A stretch of DNA of 33,622 bases from DIGJ01 sp036658435 (GTDB lineage Bacteria > Bacillota > Clostridia > Lachnospirales > Lachnospiraceae). Below are positions 8,762-17,377 of the stretch, piece after piece (positions within the stretch are counted from its first letter, which is position 1; every line of letters starts with the position of its first letter). Below the pieces are notes generated by a model that made no database searches, was not told the DNA's origin, and saw only the letters and a list, made by a program, of their open reading frames with translations. The stretch lies in contig JAVXEO010000018.1 of assembly GCA_036658435.1 (NCBI GenBank), positions 1 through 33,622 on the forward strand, read 5' to 3'. Position numbers and translations under genes: made by a program.

Positions 8762-10654
8762 ATGATAAATTTACTAAAAAAGATGTTGAAAAAATGGGGG
8801 GTCAGTGTTCTTGCAATTTCCATAGGCGGGATGCTGATATTTGCAGCGTTGGCAATGTTTCAGCTGGCAACGCTGCAGACCGTAGAACAAAACATACATA
8901 ACAATATGGTTGAGATTAACCAGACGGCGGCATTAACCATGAAAAATGGATTGGAAAGCTGCAGAGATCTCCTTGAGCTCCAGGCAAAAATGCTGGGGGA
9001 GAAAGAAAAAAAATTAAACAGTGAAAAAGAACTGTCCTTACTCAGTGATTTTGCCCAAGATGCAAGATTTGAGCGTTTGTCTGCTATTACATTGAAAGGC
9101 AGGGTGTATTCTAGTACCTTTGGAGTAAGGCAATTAGACTCCCTGGATGCAATTCCCAATCTAAAGGCAGAGGAAACCATCATTGGACAGCCCCGAGTGG
9201 ATGCAGATGGTTTACAAACCATTAATATTGGCACACCCATTTACTACAAAAATGAAAAAGTAGGAAGACTCATTGCTACGCTGGACGATGAAATCCTGCA
9301 AACCATGTACAATGCAACCGGTTTGGAAGGGGACGCTGCCCTATGCATGTTTTCCGGGGATGGTACGGTAATTGCTACTTTTGCAAAACGGAAGCTGCCC
9401 ATTAAACCGGGAGACAACGTATTTGCATTTACGGAGCGATCGGATGTAAAATTAATAGAAGGCACCACAAAAGAATACAAAAGGAACGTAAGAGCACAGG
9501 AATCCGGTTGGCTGAAATACCGGTTTGATGGAAAGGGAATCTGCCTTAACTATGAACCCATGGAGGTGAACGACTGGTATATGTCCATTACGGCCACGGA
9601 TGACTCCCTGAATTTTCAATCACAAAGGATACGCAGACTGGCAATTTTACTGACTCTTTTTATTGTTATTGCAATAACGGTGGTATTTGCTATTGTTCTG
9701 ATACAGCGGGTTCGGGAACAGGAACAGATGGACGCCATGAAGAATACCTATAGCATAGCCATTCGAAAGACAAATGATTTGTTTTATGAGGCAGACATTG
9801 ATAACGATGAGCTGGTAGATTATTCGGAAAGTTCAAAAAAGGCAGTTTGGAAAGAAACGCCTAAGAATTACAGCAATGCCTTAGAACAAATTGCCAGTGT
9901 TTGTTCTCCGGAGTGCCGGCAGGAATTTCTGGATACCTTTTTGCCCCAAAATATAAAAATTAAGATTAAAGAAGGAATTTCTTCTATTAATTTTGAATAT
10001 AAAATTATACCCAATGAAAATACAGTGCGTTGGCTGTCCGCTACTTTTGTACCCATAACAGATGGTAAGGACCACTGCAGCAAAATTATCTGCATGGAAA
10101 ATGACATTACAGAAAGAAAGCTGCGCCAGGAACGACTGAAACATTCGGCCACCATAGATGGTCTTACCGGCCTTTATAACCGCATTACCACACAGACCTA
10201 TATTGACGCTTTTTTGGAGGGGGAAGGAGAAGAAGGCCAGCATGCCCTGCTACTTATTGATATTGACTACTTCAAAGGGGTAAACGACACACTTGGACAT
10301 GGAAAAGGGGACGAAGTTATTTCGGAATATGGAAATGTTTTACGTCGAATTTTTCGTAAGGATGATATTGTAGGCAGAATTGGCGGGGATGAATTTATTG
10401 TATTATTAAAGAATTATGGGGTAATGGAACTTATTACGGCAAAGGCAAAGGCGATTTGTGATGGCTTTCGTCAGGAACAGTTTCTAAAAGACAATCCGAA
10501 GAAGGTGGTAAAGACTTCTGCCAGCATAGGAATTGCTCTTTATACCAAGGATGGAAAGGATTTCAGTAAACTTTATAAAAGTGCAGATACGGCTCTTTAT
10601 GTGGTAAAAAACAAAGGAAGAGATGGTTTTGATTTTTATGCAGAAGAAGTATAA
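8762..10654 (+). CDS. Membrane-bound diguanylate cyclase with Cache-like sensor and PAS
   Basis: It makes c-di-GMP from two GTP in response to an external signal. The 630-residue protein has a first membrane span (about 12-33), an extracytoplasmic region of about 250 residues with Cache-like character, a second span near 290-315 (LAILLTLFIVIAITVVFAIV), a PAS-like domain ending in a PAC-type stretch (ENDITERK), and a C-terminal GGDEF domain. The active-site signature GGDEF is intact at 541-545, and an inhibitory RxxD site (RKDD) lies at the usual distance before it, so product feedback is expected. There is no EAL domain. ATG 8762 is preferred over an upstream GTG (8750) because GGAGAG lies just before the ATG. 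The ligand is unknown. Confidence 0.9.
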   Translation: MINLLKKMLKKWGVSVLAISIGGMLIFAALAMFQLATLQTVEQNIHNNMVEINQTAALTMKNGLESCRDLLELQAKMLGEKEKKLNSEKELSLLSDFAQDARFERLSAITLKGRVYSSTFGVRQLDSLDAIPNLKAEETIIGQPRVDADGLQTINIGTPIYYKNEKVGRLIATLDDEILQTMYNATGLEGDAALCMFSGDGTVIATFAKRKLPIKPGDNVFAFTERSDVKLIEGTTKEYKRNVRAQESGWLKYRFDGKGICLNYEPMEVNDWYMSITATDDSLNFQSQRIRRLAILLTLFIVIAITVVFAIVLIQRVREQEQMDAMKNTYSIAIRKTNDLFYEADIDNDELVDYSESSKKAVWKETPKNYSNALEQIASVCSPECRQEFLDTFLPQNIKIKIKEGISSINFEYKIIPNENTVRWLSATFVPITDGKDHCSKIICMENDITERKLRQERLKHSATIDGLTGLYNRITTQTYIDAFLEGEGEEGQHALLLIDIDYFKGVNDTLGHGKGDEVISEYGNVLRRIFRKDDIVGRIGGDEFIVLLKNYGVMELITAKAKAICDGFRQEQFLKDNPKKVVKTSASIGIALYTKDGKDFSKLYKSADTALYVVKNKGRDGFDFYAEEV

Positions 10655-10661
10655 AAGGGAC

Positions 10662-10690
10662 TTGACAATTTAATAAAAATATTATAGAAT
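10662..10690 (+). promoter_or_regulatory. Promoter of the tRNA-Phe/tRNA-Gly unit
   Basis: TTGACA (10662-10667) and TAGAAT (10685-10690) are separated by exactly 17 bp, a strong sigma-A type promoter placed 39 bp before the first tRNA. Confidence 0.85.
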
Positions 10691-10729
10691 CGAACATGCG
10701 TGGTAAAGGTGACAAGCTTTAATCGATAC

Positions 10730-10802
<73 letters not shown>

Positions 10803-10805
10803 CAC

Positions 10806-10876
10806 GCGGGTGTGGTTCAATGGTAGAACACTAGCCTTCCAAGCTAGATACGTGGGTTCGATTCCCATCACCCGCT
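10806..10876 (+). tRNA. tRNA-Gly (TCC)
   Basis: A 71-base tRNA that starts 3 bp after tRNA-Phe and shares its promoter. The acceptor GCGGGTG/CACCCGC pairs perfectly; the anticodon stem CTAGC/GCTAG holds the loop CTTCCAA (anticodon TCC); the T loop is TTCGATT; the discriminator is T, usual for Gly. CCA is not encoded. Confidence 0.96.
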
Positions 10877-10912
10877 TTTTGTGTACCCTAAAAAGGGAAG
10901 AAAGGTGCGGAT

Positions 10913-12643
10913 ATGAAAATATTACTGGTCGCAATAAATGCAAAATATATTCATTCTAATCTGGCGGTATACAGTCTGAGGGCTTATAACAAAGACTATA
11001 AAAGTCAAATTCAGATTGTAGAATATACCATAAATAATTATAGTGATAAGATTTTAGAAAATATTTACAAAGAAAAGCCGGATGTAGTGGCTTTTTCCTG
11101 TTACATCTGGAATATTTCTATGGTAGAGGAAGTAGGAAGAGAGTTAAAAAAGGTTCTTCCGGGAGTTCCCATTTGGGTGGGGGGACCGGAGGTATCTTAT
11201 AACCCACGGCAGCAGATGGAAGAGAAACCATGGCTGGAGGGGGTTATGGTGGGGGAAGGAGAAGAAACCTTCTCCCAGCTTGTAAAACATTATATAGAGA
11301 AAAAAGAAGAAATCTGGGAAATTTCCGGTTTATACTGCCGGAAAGAAAATGAAATAATAGACACAGGAAGAAGAACTCCTCTTTCTCTGGATCAGATTCC
11401 CTTTCCCTATAAAGAAATGAAAGATTTTGAGAATAAACTGGTATATTACGAAAGCAGCCGGGGCTGCCCTTATTCCTGCACGTATTGCTTATCTTCCATT
11501 GAAAAAGGAATCCGGCTGCGGAGCCCGGAGCTGGTAAAAAAAGAACTTCAGTTTTTTATAGACGCCAAGGTTCCCCTTGTTAAGTTTATTGACCGTACGT
11601 TCAATGCAAACCACGGACATGCTATGGACATCTGGCAGTACATTTATGACCATGATGAGGGATTTACCAACTTTCATTTTGAAATATCGGCAGACTTACT
11701 AAGGGAAGATGAAATAGAATTTGTAGGAACGTTTCGTCCCGGATTGATTCAATTTGAAATTGGGGTACAATCCATTAATCCAACCACAATTCAGGCAATT
11801 CATCGAAAAATGGATTTGAATAAACTGGAGAACGCCGTAAAAAAGGTGGCAAAGCCGGGAAATATACACCAACATCTGGATCTAATAGCCGGCCTTCCTT
11901 TTGAAGACATAAGGTCCTTTCAGAAATCGTTTGACTATGTATACCATCTGGCACCCGATCAGCTTCAGCTTGGATTTTTGAAAGTACTAAAAGGCTCTCC
12001 TATGTTTGAAATGAGTGAGGAACACCAGATAGCATTCCAGTCAATACCACCATTTGAGGTACTATCTACAACCTGGCTTTCTTATGGAGATGTACTGGAG
12101 CTAAAAAAGATAGAAGAAATGGTAGAGGTTTATTATAATAGTGGTCAATTTCAAAATAGTATAAACTATATGGAACATTTTTTTGAGAGACCTTATGCTT
12201 TATATGAAGCACTGGGGAATTACTACGAGAAACATGGACTGCTTGAAGTAAATCACAACCGTCTGGCAAGGTATTCTATTTTAAGAGATTTTTACAGAGA
12301 TAGGATAGGCGGAGAAAGAGAAACCTTGGATCAAATCTTGATCTTTGATTTATACTTACGTGAAAATCTGAAAAACAGACCGGAATTTGCCGGAATAAAA
12401 GAAGAAAGTAAAGAAAAATATCAAAAGTTTTACCGACAGGAAGAAAAAGTGCGAAAGCTTCTTCCAGGATATGAGGCCTATAACATGAAACAAATAAGCC
12501 GTATGACACATTTGGAATTCTTTGATATTGATTTAATGAAGAGCATCCAAAGAGGAAGAAGAATAGAAGGAGAAAGCAGCATTCTTTTTGACTATGAAAA
12601 CAGAAATCCGTTAAATCATCAGGCGGCAATTTTGGAGGTTTGA
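10913..12643 (+). CDS. B12-binding-domain radical SAM protein (DUF4080 type)
   Basis: A predicted [4Fe-4S]/S-adenosylmethionine radical enzyme with an N-terminal cobalamin-binding fold. In the 576 residues, about 1-130 match the Rossmann-like B12-binding domain, although the classical DxHxxG cobalamin ligand motif is not seen. The radical SAM cluster motif CPYSCTYC gives C185, C189 and C192, in the CxxxCxxC arrangement. The C-terminal third (about 390-545) corresponds to the DUF4080 extension found with such proteins in Clostridia. The substrate is unknown; related B12-radical SAM enzymes are methyltransferases or ring-forming enzymes, but that cannot be assigned here. ATG 10913 follows AAAGGTG. 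nth starts 2 bp after the stop codon, so the two form an operon downstream of the tRNA pair. Confidence 0.85.
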   Translation: MKILLVAINAKYIHSNLAVYSLRAYNKDYKSQIQIVEYTINNYSDKILENIYKEKPDVVAFSCYIWNISMVEEVGRELKKVLPGVPIWVGGPEVSYNPRQQMEEKPWLEGVMVGEGEETFSQLVKHYIEKKEEIWEISGLYCRKENEIIDTGRRTPLSLDQIPFPYKEMKDFENKLVYYESSRGCPYSCTYCLSSIEKGIRLRSPELVKKELQFFIDAKVPLVKFIDRTFNANHGHAMDIWQYIYDHDEGFTNFHFEISADLLREDEIEFVGTFRPGLIQFEIGVQSINPTTIQAIHRKMDLNKLENAVKKVAKPGNIHQHLDLIAGLPFEDIRSFQKSFDYVYHLAPDQLQLGFLKVLKGSPMFEMSEEHQIAFQSIPPFEVLSTTWLSYGDVLELKKIEEMVEVYYNSGQFQNSINYMEHFFERPYALYEALGNYYEKHGLLEVNHNRLARYSILRDFYRDRIGGERETLDQILIFDLYLRENLKNRPEFAGIKEESKEKYQKFYRQEEKVRKLLPGYEAYNMKQISRMTHLEFFDIDLMKSIQRGRRIEGESSILFDYENRNPLNHQAAILEV

Positions 12644-12645
12644 CT

Positions 12646-13296
12646 ATGGAGAAACGAATCAGTAAAAAAGAACGGGAGCGGATTGCACAGATTCTCGCCT
12701 TGCTGGATGAGCACTATACCAGGGAATACAAGTGTTACCTGAATCACGAAACACCTTGGCAGTTATTAATAGCGGTCATTATGAGCGCACAGTGCACCGA
12801 TGCCAGAGTGAATCTGGTTACAAAGAATTTATTTGTAAAATATCCGGATTTGGATGCCTTTGCAAATGCCGACCAGAAGGAACTTGAAAAAGACATTCAT
12901 TCCACCGGATTTTATCAAAATAAAGCAAAAAATATTATCTTATGTACAAAACGTCTTAAAGAAGTTTATGCAGGAGTAGTACCAAGCCAGCTGGAAGACC
13001 TGCTTACTCTGGCAGGAGTAGGAAGAAAGACAGCCAATGTTATTCGGGGCAATGTATATGGGGAACCCAGTGTCGTGGTAGATACCCATGTAAAACGTAT
13101 TTCAAAAAAACTTGGACTTACCAAGGAAGAGGATCCGGAAAAAATAGAGTATGACCTAATGAAGGTACTTCCCAAAGAACACTGGATTTTATATAATATA
13201 CAGATAATTACACATGGAAGAGGACTTTGTACGGCTAGAAACCCTCAGTGTGAAGCCTGTTTCTTAAAAGAACTCTGTAAAGACTATCAAAAGTAA
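12646..13296 (+). CDS. nth: Endonuclease III (Nth), DNA glycosylase/AP lyase
   Basis: This base-excision repair enzyme removes oxidised pyrimidines such as thymine glycol and cuts the abasic strand by beta-elimination. The 216-residue length is typical. The helix-hairpin-helix motif LAGVGRKTANVI contains catalytic K128, and D146 (VDTHV) lies 18 residues later, the same spacing as K120/D138 of E. coli Nth. The C terminus has the [4Fe-4S] pattern C195-x6-C202-x2-C205-x5-C211. ATG 12646 is chosen over the in-frame TTG at 12640, as GGAGGT lies six bases before the ATG. It follows the radical SAM gene almost directly and is probably cotranscribed with it. Confidence 0.96.
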   Translation: MEKRISKKERERIAQILALLDEHYTREYKCYLNHETPWQLLIAVIMSAQCTDARVNLVTKNLFVKYPDLDAFANADQKELEKDIHSTGFYQNKAKNIILCTKRLKEVYAGVVPSQLEDLLTLAGVGRKTANVIRGNVYGEPSVVVDTHVKRISKKLGLTKEEDPEKIEYDLMKVLPKEHWILYNIQIITHGRGLCTARNPQCEACFLKELCKDYQK

Positions 13297-13359
13297 AAAA
13301 GTATAAAAATAACTTGCATATTAAACCAGGTGTTGGTAAAGTATAATATTGTATCCCTA

Positions 13360-13962
13360 TTATGATAAATAGGAAGCCAGATTTTTTATAAGAGCATCCT
13401 TCATCAGAGTACTTAACTCTTCAGCCTGTGTAATGAGAGGATAAATCTTCTCAGGAGTGCCTTCCTTGAAATAAATCTCAGCCAATAAAGTATAAGAGGT
13501 GCTGATGTCTGTTTTCAGAGACAGGGCATATTCAAGAATGATTTTTGCTTTTGCAGTTTCCTCTTTTTCATAAAGAAGAGCAGCCCATTTATTAAGGGTA
13601 CGTAAAAAAAGAGCATAGTTTTGATCACAACATACCAGATAATCAAGATTTTTAGCACCATATGCGTACTTTAAATCCGTATTAGACTGAGAGCTTAGAT
13701 TTAGAAGCTCCTTTTGAGAAAGCCGCTTAATCTCCTCCTGGGTATCGGAAAGAGTAGGGTCGGTGGTATCCTCAAATGGAAGGCCGGTTAAAGAAACCGA
13801 AATGTATTCCAAGGAAGAAAGATCTTTGGGGCGGACAAAATTAGCATTTCGCTCCCTTTCCCAAAAATCTTCAGAGGAATGGTGGGAGACTTTGGAAGTT
13901 TTCTTAATCTGAAAACCGAGCCAGATAACAAATAGAATGGACATAATTAAAAATATAGGCAT
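13360..13962 (-). CDS. Hypothetical membrane-anchored TPR-like protein
   Basis: I do not recognise a named family. The 200-residue product starts with a hydrophobic segment (residues 2-17, MSILFVIWLGFQI) followed by lysines, which suggests one membrane span with a cytoplasmic body. Residues about 105-190 are helical with repeats that resemble tetratricopeptide repeats (NKWAALLYEKEETAKAKIIL, then TLLAEIYFKEGTPEKIYPLI). Such helices usually bind other proteins. AAAGGCGG precedes the ATG on the minus strand. It converges with nth and diverges from the 34-residue peptide gene at 14017, with only 54 bp between the two start codons, so a shared regulatory region is likely. The coding style is like its neighbours. 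That it is a real gene is fairly sure; its function is not. Confidence 0.75.
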   Translation of the reverse strand: MPIFLIMSILFVIWLGFQIKKTSKVSHHSSEDFWERERNANFVRPKDLSSLEYISVSLTGLPFEDTTDPTLSDTQEEIKRLSQKELLNLSSQSNTDLKYAYGAKNLDYLVCCDQNYALFLRTLNKWAALLYEKEETAKAKIILEYALSLKTDISTSYTLLAEIYFKEGTPEKIYPLITQAEELSTLMKDALIKNLASYLS

Positions 13963-14016
13963 ATCTTATACCGCCTTTCGTGTATAAACTTATGAGTTGA
14001 AAAAGAGGTGAAAATC

Positions 14017-14121
14017 ATGAACTTTAATAATAAAAAGACACAAAAAATTATTTCTACTGCAATTATTGTGATTTTAGTACTGGCTATGGTTGTTCCACTT
14101 GTTCTTGGAGTGATGCAATAA
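14017..14121 (+). CDS. 34-residue single-span membrane peptide
   Basis: A short ORF encodes MNFNNKKTQKIISTAIIVIL and then a continuing hydrophobic stretch that ends GVMQ: a basic N terminus and one membrane helix (about residues 12-31). AGAGGTG lies six bases before the ATG, which is better than chance for such a short ORF. The layout is like that of the small membrane proteins DUF4044 and Prli42 of Firmicutes, but I cannot confirm membership. It sits between a divergent TPR-like membrane protein and the VanW-family gene, which has its own promoter. Confidence 0.65.
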   Translation: MNFNNKKTQKIISTAIIVILVLAMVVPLVLGVMQ

Positions 14122-14173
14122 CCTTACATAAAATATACAAAAAAGGCAAGGAAAAGTCAAAGGAAATTAAGAC

Positions 14174-14201
14174 TTGATAATTTTGATGTATGTGATACAA
14201 T
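14174..14201 (+). promoter_or_regulatory. Promoter of the VanW-family gene
   Basis: TTGATA (14174-14179) and TACAAT (14196-14201) are separated by 16 bp, 47 bp before the start codon at 14249. Confidence 0.65.
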
Positions 14202-14248
14202 GAGCAATAGCCTAAAATGGTAGATTTGCATTGAAGGGAAAAGAAACA

Positions 14249-15811
14249 ATGAAAAAAATAAAATCAGTTGTCATAGCGGTAATAACAATCGGTGCGATAC
14301 TGGCAGGAATACTTATAGCCGTTACTGCATTTGCAGGTAATGACAAGAACACTATTTGCAAGGGTGTTTGGATTAATACAATTGATGTAAGCGAAATGAC
14401 AGAGGAAGAAGCAAAAGAAGCACTGGAAGAACAGATGGCTTCATTAGAAGAAAAAAAACTTACGGTCATAATCGATGAAAACAAAGTGGAAACAACCGTA
14501 TCTGCACTTGGTATCCGGGCAAACATAGAAGATACCATAAAGACAGCGGTTCAAATTGGAAAAAATGGTAACTTTATTAAACGATATAAGGAAATTAAAG
14601 ATTTAGAAAATCAGGCAAAGATAATTCCATTGAAAATTACTTTTGACAGAGAATCTCTAAAGGCATTTGTGGAAGAAAAATGTTCATCCTTTAATATTCC
14701 TCCACAGAATGCCCAACTTTCCAGAATAAATGGAAGCTTTGTGGTGAAAGAACATAAACTGGGAAGAAAAATATTGGTGGAAGATACCATAGCAGAGATC
14801 GAAGAGATATATGGAGAAAACTGGGATTATGAAGATGCAGAGATAAAGGCGGTTGTGGTAGATGATGAACCAAAATATACCGAAGAGAAACTTGCTTTGT
14901 GTAAAGATGTGCTTGGCACTTTTTCAACCACCTATTCCACCTCATCCTCTTCCAGAGCCAACAATCTGGCAAATGCAGCAAGATTAATTGATGGTTCCAT
15001 CATTTGGCCGGGGGAAATTTTTTCTACGGGTAAGACCATGCAGCCAATTACTGTAGAAAATGGATACTCCATTGCAAGTGCTTATGAAAATGGACAGGTA
15101 GTGGATAGCATAGGCGGAGGTGTCTGCCAGGTTGCAACCACACTTTATAATGCAGTCTTAAAAGCAGAGATTGAGGTTACAGAAAGAAGCAATCACTCTA
15201 TGATGGTAGGATATGTAGAAGCATCTATGGACGCGGCTATTGCAGGAGATTATAAAGATTTAAAGATAAGAAATGATACAGAGGTACCGATTTATATTGA
15301 GGCAGCCACGGTGGGAAGAACCATCACGTTTACCATTTATGGACAGGAAACCAGAGATATAGCCAACCGTAGAGTAGAATATGAATCAAAAGTGTTAAAA
15401 GTCATTCAACCGGGAAAAGATAAGATTACAAAGGATAAGACCCAGCCAAAGACATACCGTAAGGTAACCCAGTCTGCTCATGTAGGATATAAAGCAGAAC
15501 TTTGGAAAATAGTTTATGAAAAGGATGTGGAAGTAAGCCGCGAACGTGTAAACTATAGTAACTATGCAGCAGAGCCGGCCTATGTAACCATTGGAACCAA
15601 GAAGGAAGAAGAAGAAAAAAGTGTAAAACCGAAACATTCCAAAGAACCATTGGAGACGTTACCTCCTTCGGAAACCCTAGAACCGGGAGAAGAGATTCCA
15701 GAGGAAATACCGGGAGAAAATCTGGAGGACCTGCCGGAAGCAACACCGGGAGAAGAGATCCCAGGAGAAACGCCATCTGTGAATACAGAGGAGGCTCTTC
15801 CTGAAGAATAA
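14249..15811 (+). CDS. VanW-family, G5-like surface protein
   Basis: A predicted exported envelope protein of 520 residues. Residues about 4-30 form a signal anchor. Next comes a region like the YoaR/PG_binding_4 domain (about 40-215), then the VanW domain (about 220-350) with GGGVCQVATTLYNAVLKA and a SNHSMMVGYV segment, then a G5-like beta domain (about 380-450). The tail is a Pro/Glu-rich, low-complexity stretch with repeated EEIPGE-like units. VanW proteins accompany some vancomycin clusters, but this family is widespread in Clostridia and its role is unknown; no van genes are present here. ATG 14249 follows GAAGGGA; an in-frame TTG at 14231 precedes that site and is unlikely. A strong terminator follows. 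Confidence 0.88.
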   Translation: MKKIKSVVIAVITIGAILAGILIAVTAFAGNDKNTICKGVWINTIDVSEMTEEEAKEALEEQMASLEEKKLTVIIDENKVETTVSALGIRANIEDTIKTAVQIGKNGNFIKRYKEIKDLENQAKIIPLKITFDRESLKAFVEEKCSSFNIPPQNAQLSRINGSFVVKEHKLGRKILVEDTIAEIEEIYGENWDYEDAEIKAVVVDDEPKYTEEKLALCKDVLGTFSTTYSTSSSSRANNLANAARLIDGSIIWPGEIFSTGKTMQPITVENGYSIASAYENGQVVDSIGGGVCQVATTLYNAVLKAEIEVTERSNHSMMVGYVEASMDAAIAGDYKDLKIRNDTEVPIYIEAATVGRTITFTIYGQETRDIANRRVEYESKVLKVIQPGKDKITKDKTQPKTYRKVTQSAHVGYKAELWKIVYEKDVEVSRERVNYSNYAAEPAYVTIGTKKEEEEKSVKPKHSKEPLETLPPSETLEPGEEIPEEIPGENLEDLPEATPGEEIPGETPSVNTEEALPEE

Positions 15812-15820
15812 GGCAAGGAG

Positions 15821-15850
15821 AAAGGATAACGCGTAAACGTTATCCTTTTA
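15821..15850 (+). terminator. Rho-independent terminator after the VanW gene
   Basis: AAAGGATAACG (15821-15831) pairs with CGTTATCCTTT (15838-15848) around a six-base loop; the T run is partly inside the stem. Confidence 0.85.
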
Positions 15851-15889
15851 TGGAAAAATAGAAGTAAGAAAAGACAAGGGAGTTTACCT

Positions 15890-16876
15890 ATGGAAATGAA
15901 GCGAGGAAAGATTCCGGAGACAATTTTAAAACGCTCCATACTAAAACAAAGAAAACATCGGCGCTCGGAGGTAATTCAGGGTGCTCTTCCAGGACTAGAT
16001 GCGACCATTGTGGATATGAAAGAAACGGAAGAAATGGTGATTTCAATTAATCCGGTGATAGGAGAGTTAAAGGGACTGCCGGACCAGGTGGTACATACAA
16101 CGGCTAATAATATCTGGGTACAGGGTGGAGAACCCATCGGCATTCTTACGTCGATACTTTTGCCGGAGAATACAAAAGAAGAAGAACTGCGGGATTTCAC
16201 ACAAAAATTAGAAAAGATTTGTGAGTCCCTCAATATAGAAATTATGGGCGGACATACAGAAGTAGCGTCCATTCCTCGTCCGATCATAACGGTAACAGGA
16301 ATTGGAAAACGTAAAAAGAAAGGCACGCAGCGAATAAGTACCCTTCGGCCTTCCTTGGAATTGGTAATGACAAGATTTGCAGGACAGGAAGGAACCGCCA
16401 TTCTTGCAAGAGAAAAAAAGAGGGAATTGAAAACAAGGTATACGGAAGAATATTTAGAAAAAGCTTACTGTGAGAACCAAGGAATTTCTGTTTTTGATGC
16501 AGTAAAAGTAGCCGGAGAAAATGGTGTGACCGTGATGCATGATGTAACCGGCGGGGGAATATTCGGCGCACTATGGGAACTTGGAAGTGCCTATCAAGTT
16601 GGATTTTCTGTAGATTTAAAGAAGATTCCAATCCGGCAGGAGACCATAGAAATTTGTGAGTTCTTTGACCTGAATCCGTATATGCTCACCTCCAGAGGCT
16701 GTCTTTTAATGGTTTCGGAGCATGGGAATGAACTGGTTCAGAAGCTTTCTGAAGCAAAAATAGAAGCCGCGGTTATTGGCAGAATTACAGAAAATAAAGA
16801 TAAACAGATTGTTAATGAAGATGAAATACGGTTTTTAGACTCCCCAAAAGAGGAGGAGCTTTTAAAAGTATTATAG
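15890..16876 (+). CDS. AIR synthase-fold protein related to HypE
   Basis: The 328-residue protein belongs to the PurM/HypE/ThiL/SelD ATP-binding superfamily and is closest in layout to the hydrogenase maturation factor HypE. It has the N-terminal half (about 30-150) with GGHTEV at 120-125 and the C-terminal half with DVTGGGIFGAL at 218-228. HypE ends in a conserved Pro-Arg-Ile-Cys tail whose Cys is carbamoylated; this protein ends EELLKVL with no Cys, so it should not do that chemistry. No other hyp or hydrogenase genes are nearby. The reaction is unknown; an ATP-dependent step on a small molecule is the safest guess. ATG 15890 has AAGGGAG seven bases upstream. It heads the run with the Lrp regulator and aminotransferase. 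Confidence 0.82.
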   Translation: MEMKRGKIPETILKRSILKQRKHRRSEVIQGALPGLDATIVDMKETEEMVISINPVIGELKGLPDQVVHTTANNIWVQGGEPIGILTSILLPENTKEEELRDFTQKLEKICESLNIEIMGGHTEVASIPRPIITVTGIGKRKKKGTQRISTLRPSLELVMTRFAGQEGTAILAREKKRELKTRYTEEYLEKAYCENQGISVFDAVKVAGENGVTVMHDVTGGGIFGALWELGSAYQVGFSVDLKKIPIRQETIEICEFFDLNPYMLTSRGCLLMVSEHGNELVQKLSEAKIEAAVIGRITENKDKQIVNEDEIRFLDSPKEEELLKVL

Positions 16877-16891
16877 AAAAGGAGAATTAAA

Positions 16892-17377
16892 ATGCGTGAA
16901 AAAATATTAAATGCAATGGCTAAAAACAGCAAGATATCCAATGCAGATTTAGGCATTATGCTTGGATTTCAGGAAGAAGAAATAGAAAAAGAAATTAAAA
17001 ATATGGAAGAAGAAGGAATTATCTGTGGATATCCAACCTTAATTAATTGGGATAATGTGGACTGCGAAAAGGTGACGGCATTAATCGAAGTAAAGGTTAC
17101 GCCTCAAAGAGGACAGGGCTTTGAGAAAATTGCGGAACGAATTTATAAGTTTGATGAAGTAGAAACGGTATATCTTATGTCCGGTGGATTCGATTTGACC
17201 GTTATGATCGTTGGAAAAAACATGCAGGAAATTTCTAATTTTGTATGGAATAAATTGGCACCATTGGAGTCTGTAACGAGTACGGCAACCTATTTTGTAC
17301 TTAAAAAATACAAAGAACATGGTCTGGCACTGGTGAATGGCATACAAGAAGATGAAAGGATGTTGATTACCCCGTGA
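16892..17377 (+). CDS. Lrp/AsnC family transcriptional regulator
   Basis: A 161-residue feast/famine regulator. The N-terminal helix-turn-helix (about 1-50, with NSKISNADLGIMLGFQEEEI) binds DNA, and the C-terminal RAM domain (about 65-145) normally binds amino acids and makes oligomers. It lies 15 bp after the HypE-like gene, and AAAAGGAGA precedes its ATG. Its stop overlaps the start of the aminotransferase by 4 bp (GTGA), so the two are translationally coupled; it likely controls this amino-acid gene and itself. The effector is not known. Confidence 0.9.
   Translation: MREKILNAMAKNSKISNADLGIMLGFQEEEIEKEIKNMEEEGIICGYPTLINWDNVDCEKVTALIEVKVTPQRGQGFEKIAERIYKFDEVETVYLMSGGFDLTVMIVGKNMQEISNFVWNKLAPLESVTSTATYFVLKKYKEHGLALVNGIQEDERMLITP

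Noticed and set aside
13342..13347. TATAAT that could be a -10 element
   Set aside because: The nearest -35-like TTGCAT is 22 bp away, and the site lies between convergent genes with nothing downstream to express on the plus strand.
14249..15811. Vancomycin resistance gene on the basis of the VanW domain
   Set aside because: VanW-domain proteins are common in Clostridia without resistance, and no vanA/B, vanH, vanX or vanRS genes are present.
15580..15939. Open frame on the minus strand opposite the VanW tail
   Set aside because: It mirrors the repetitive Glu/Pro codons of the plus-strand gene and has no ribosome site; a shadow frame.
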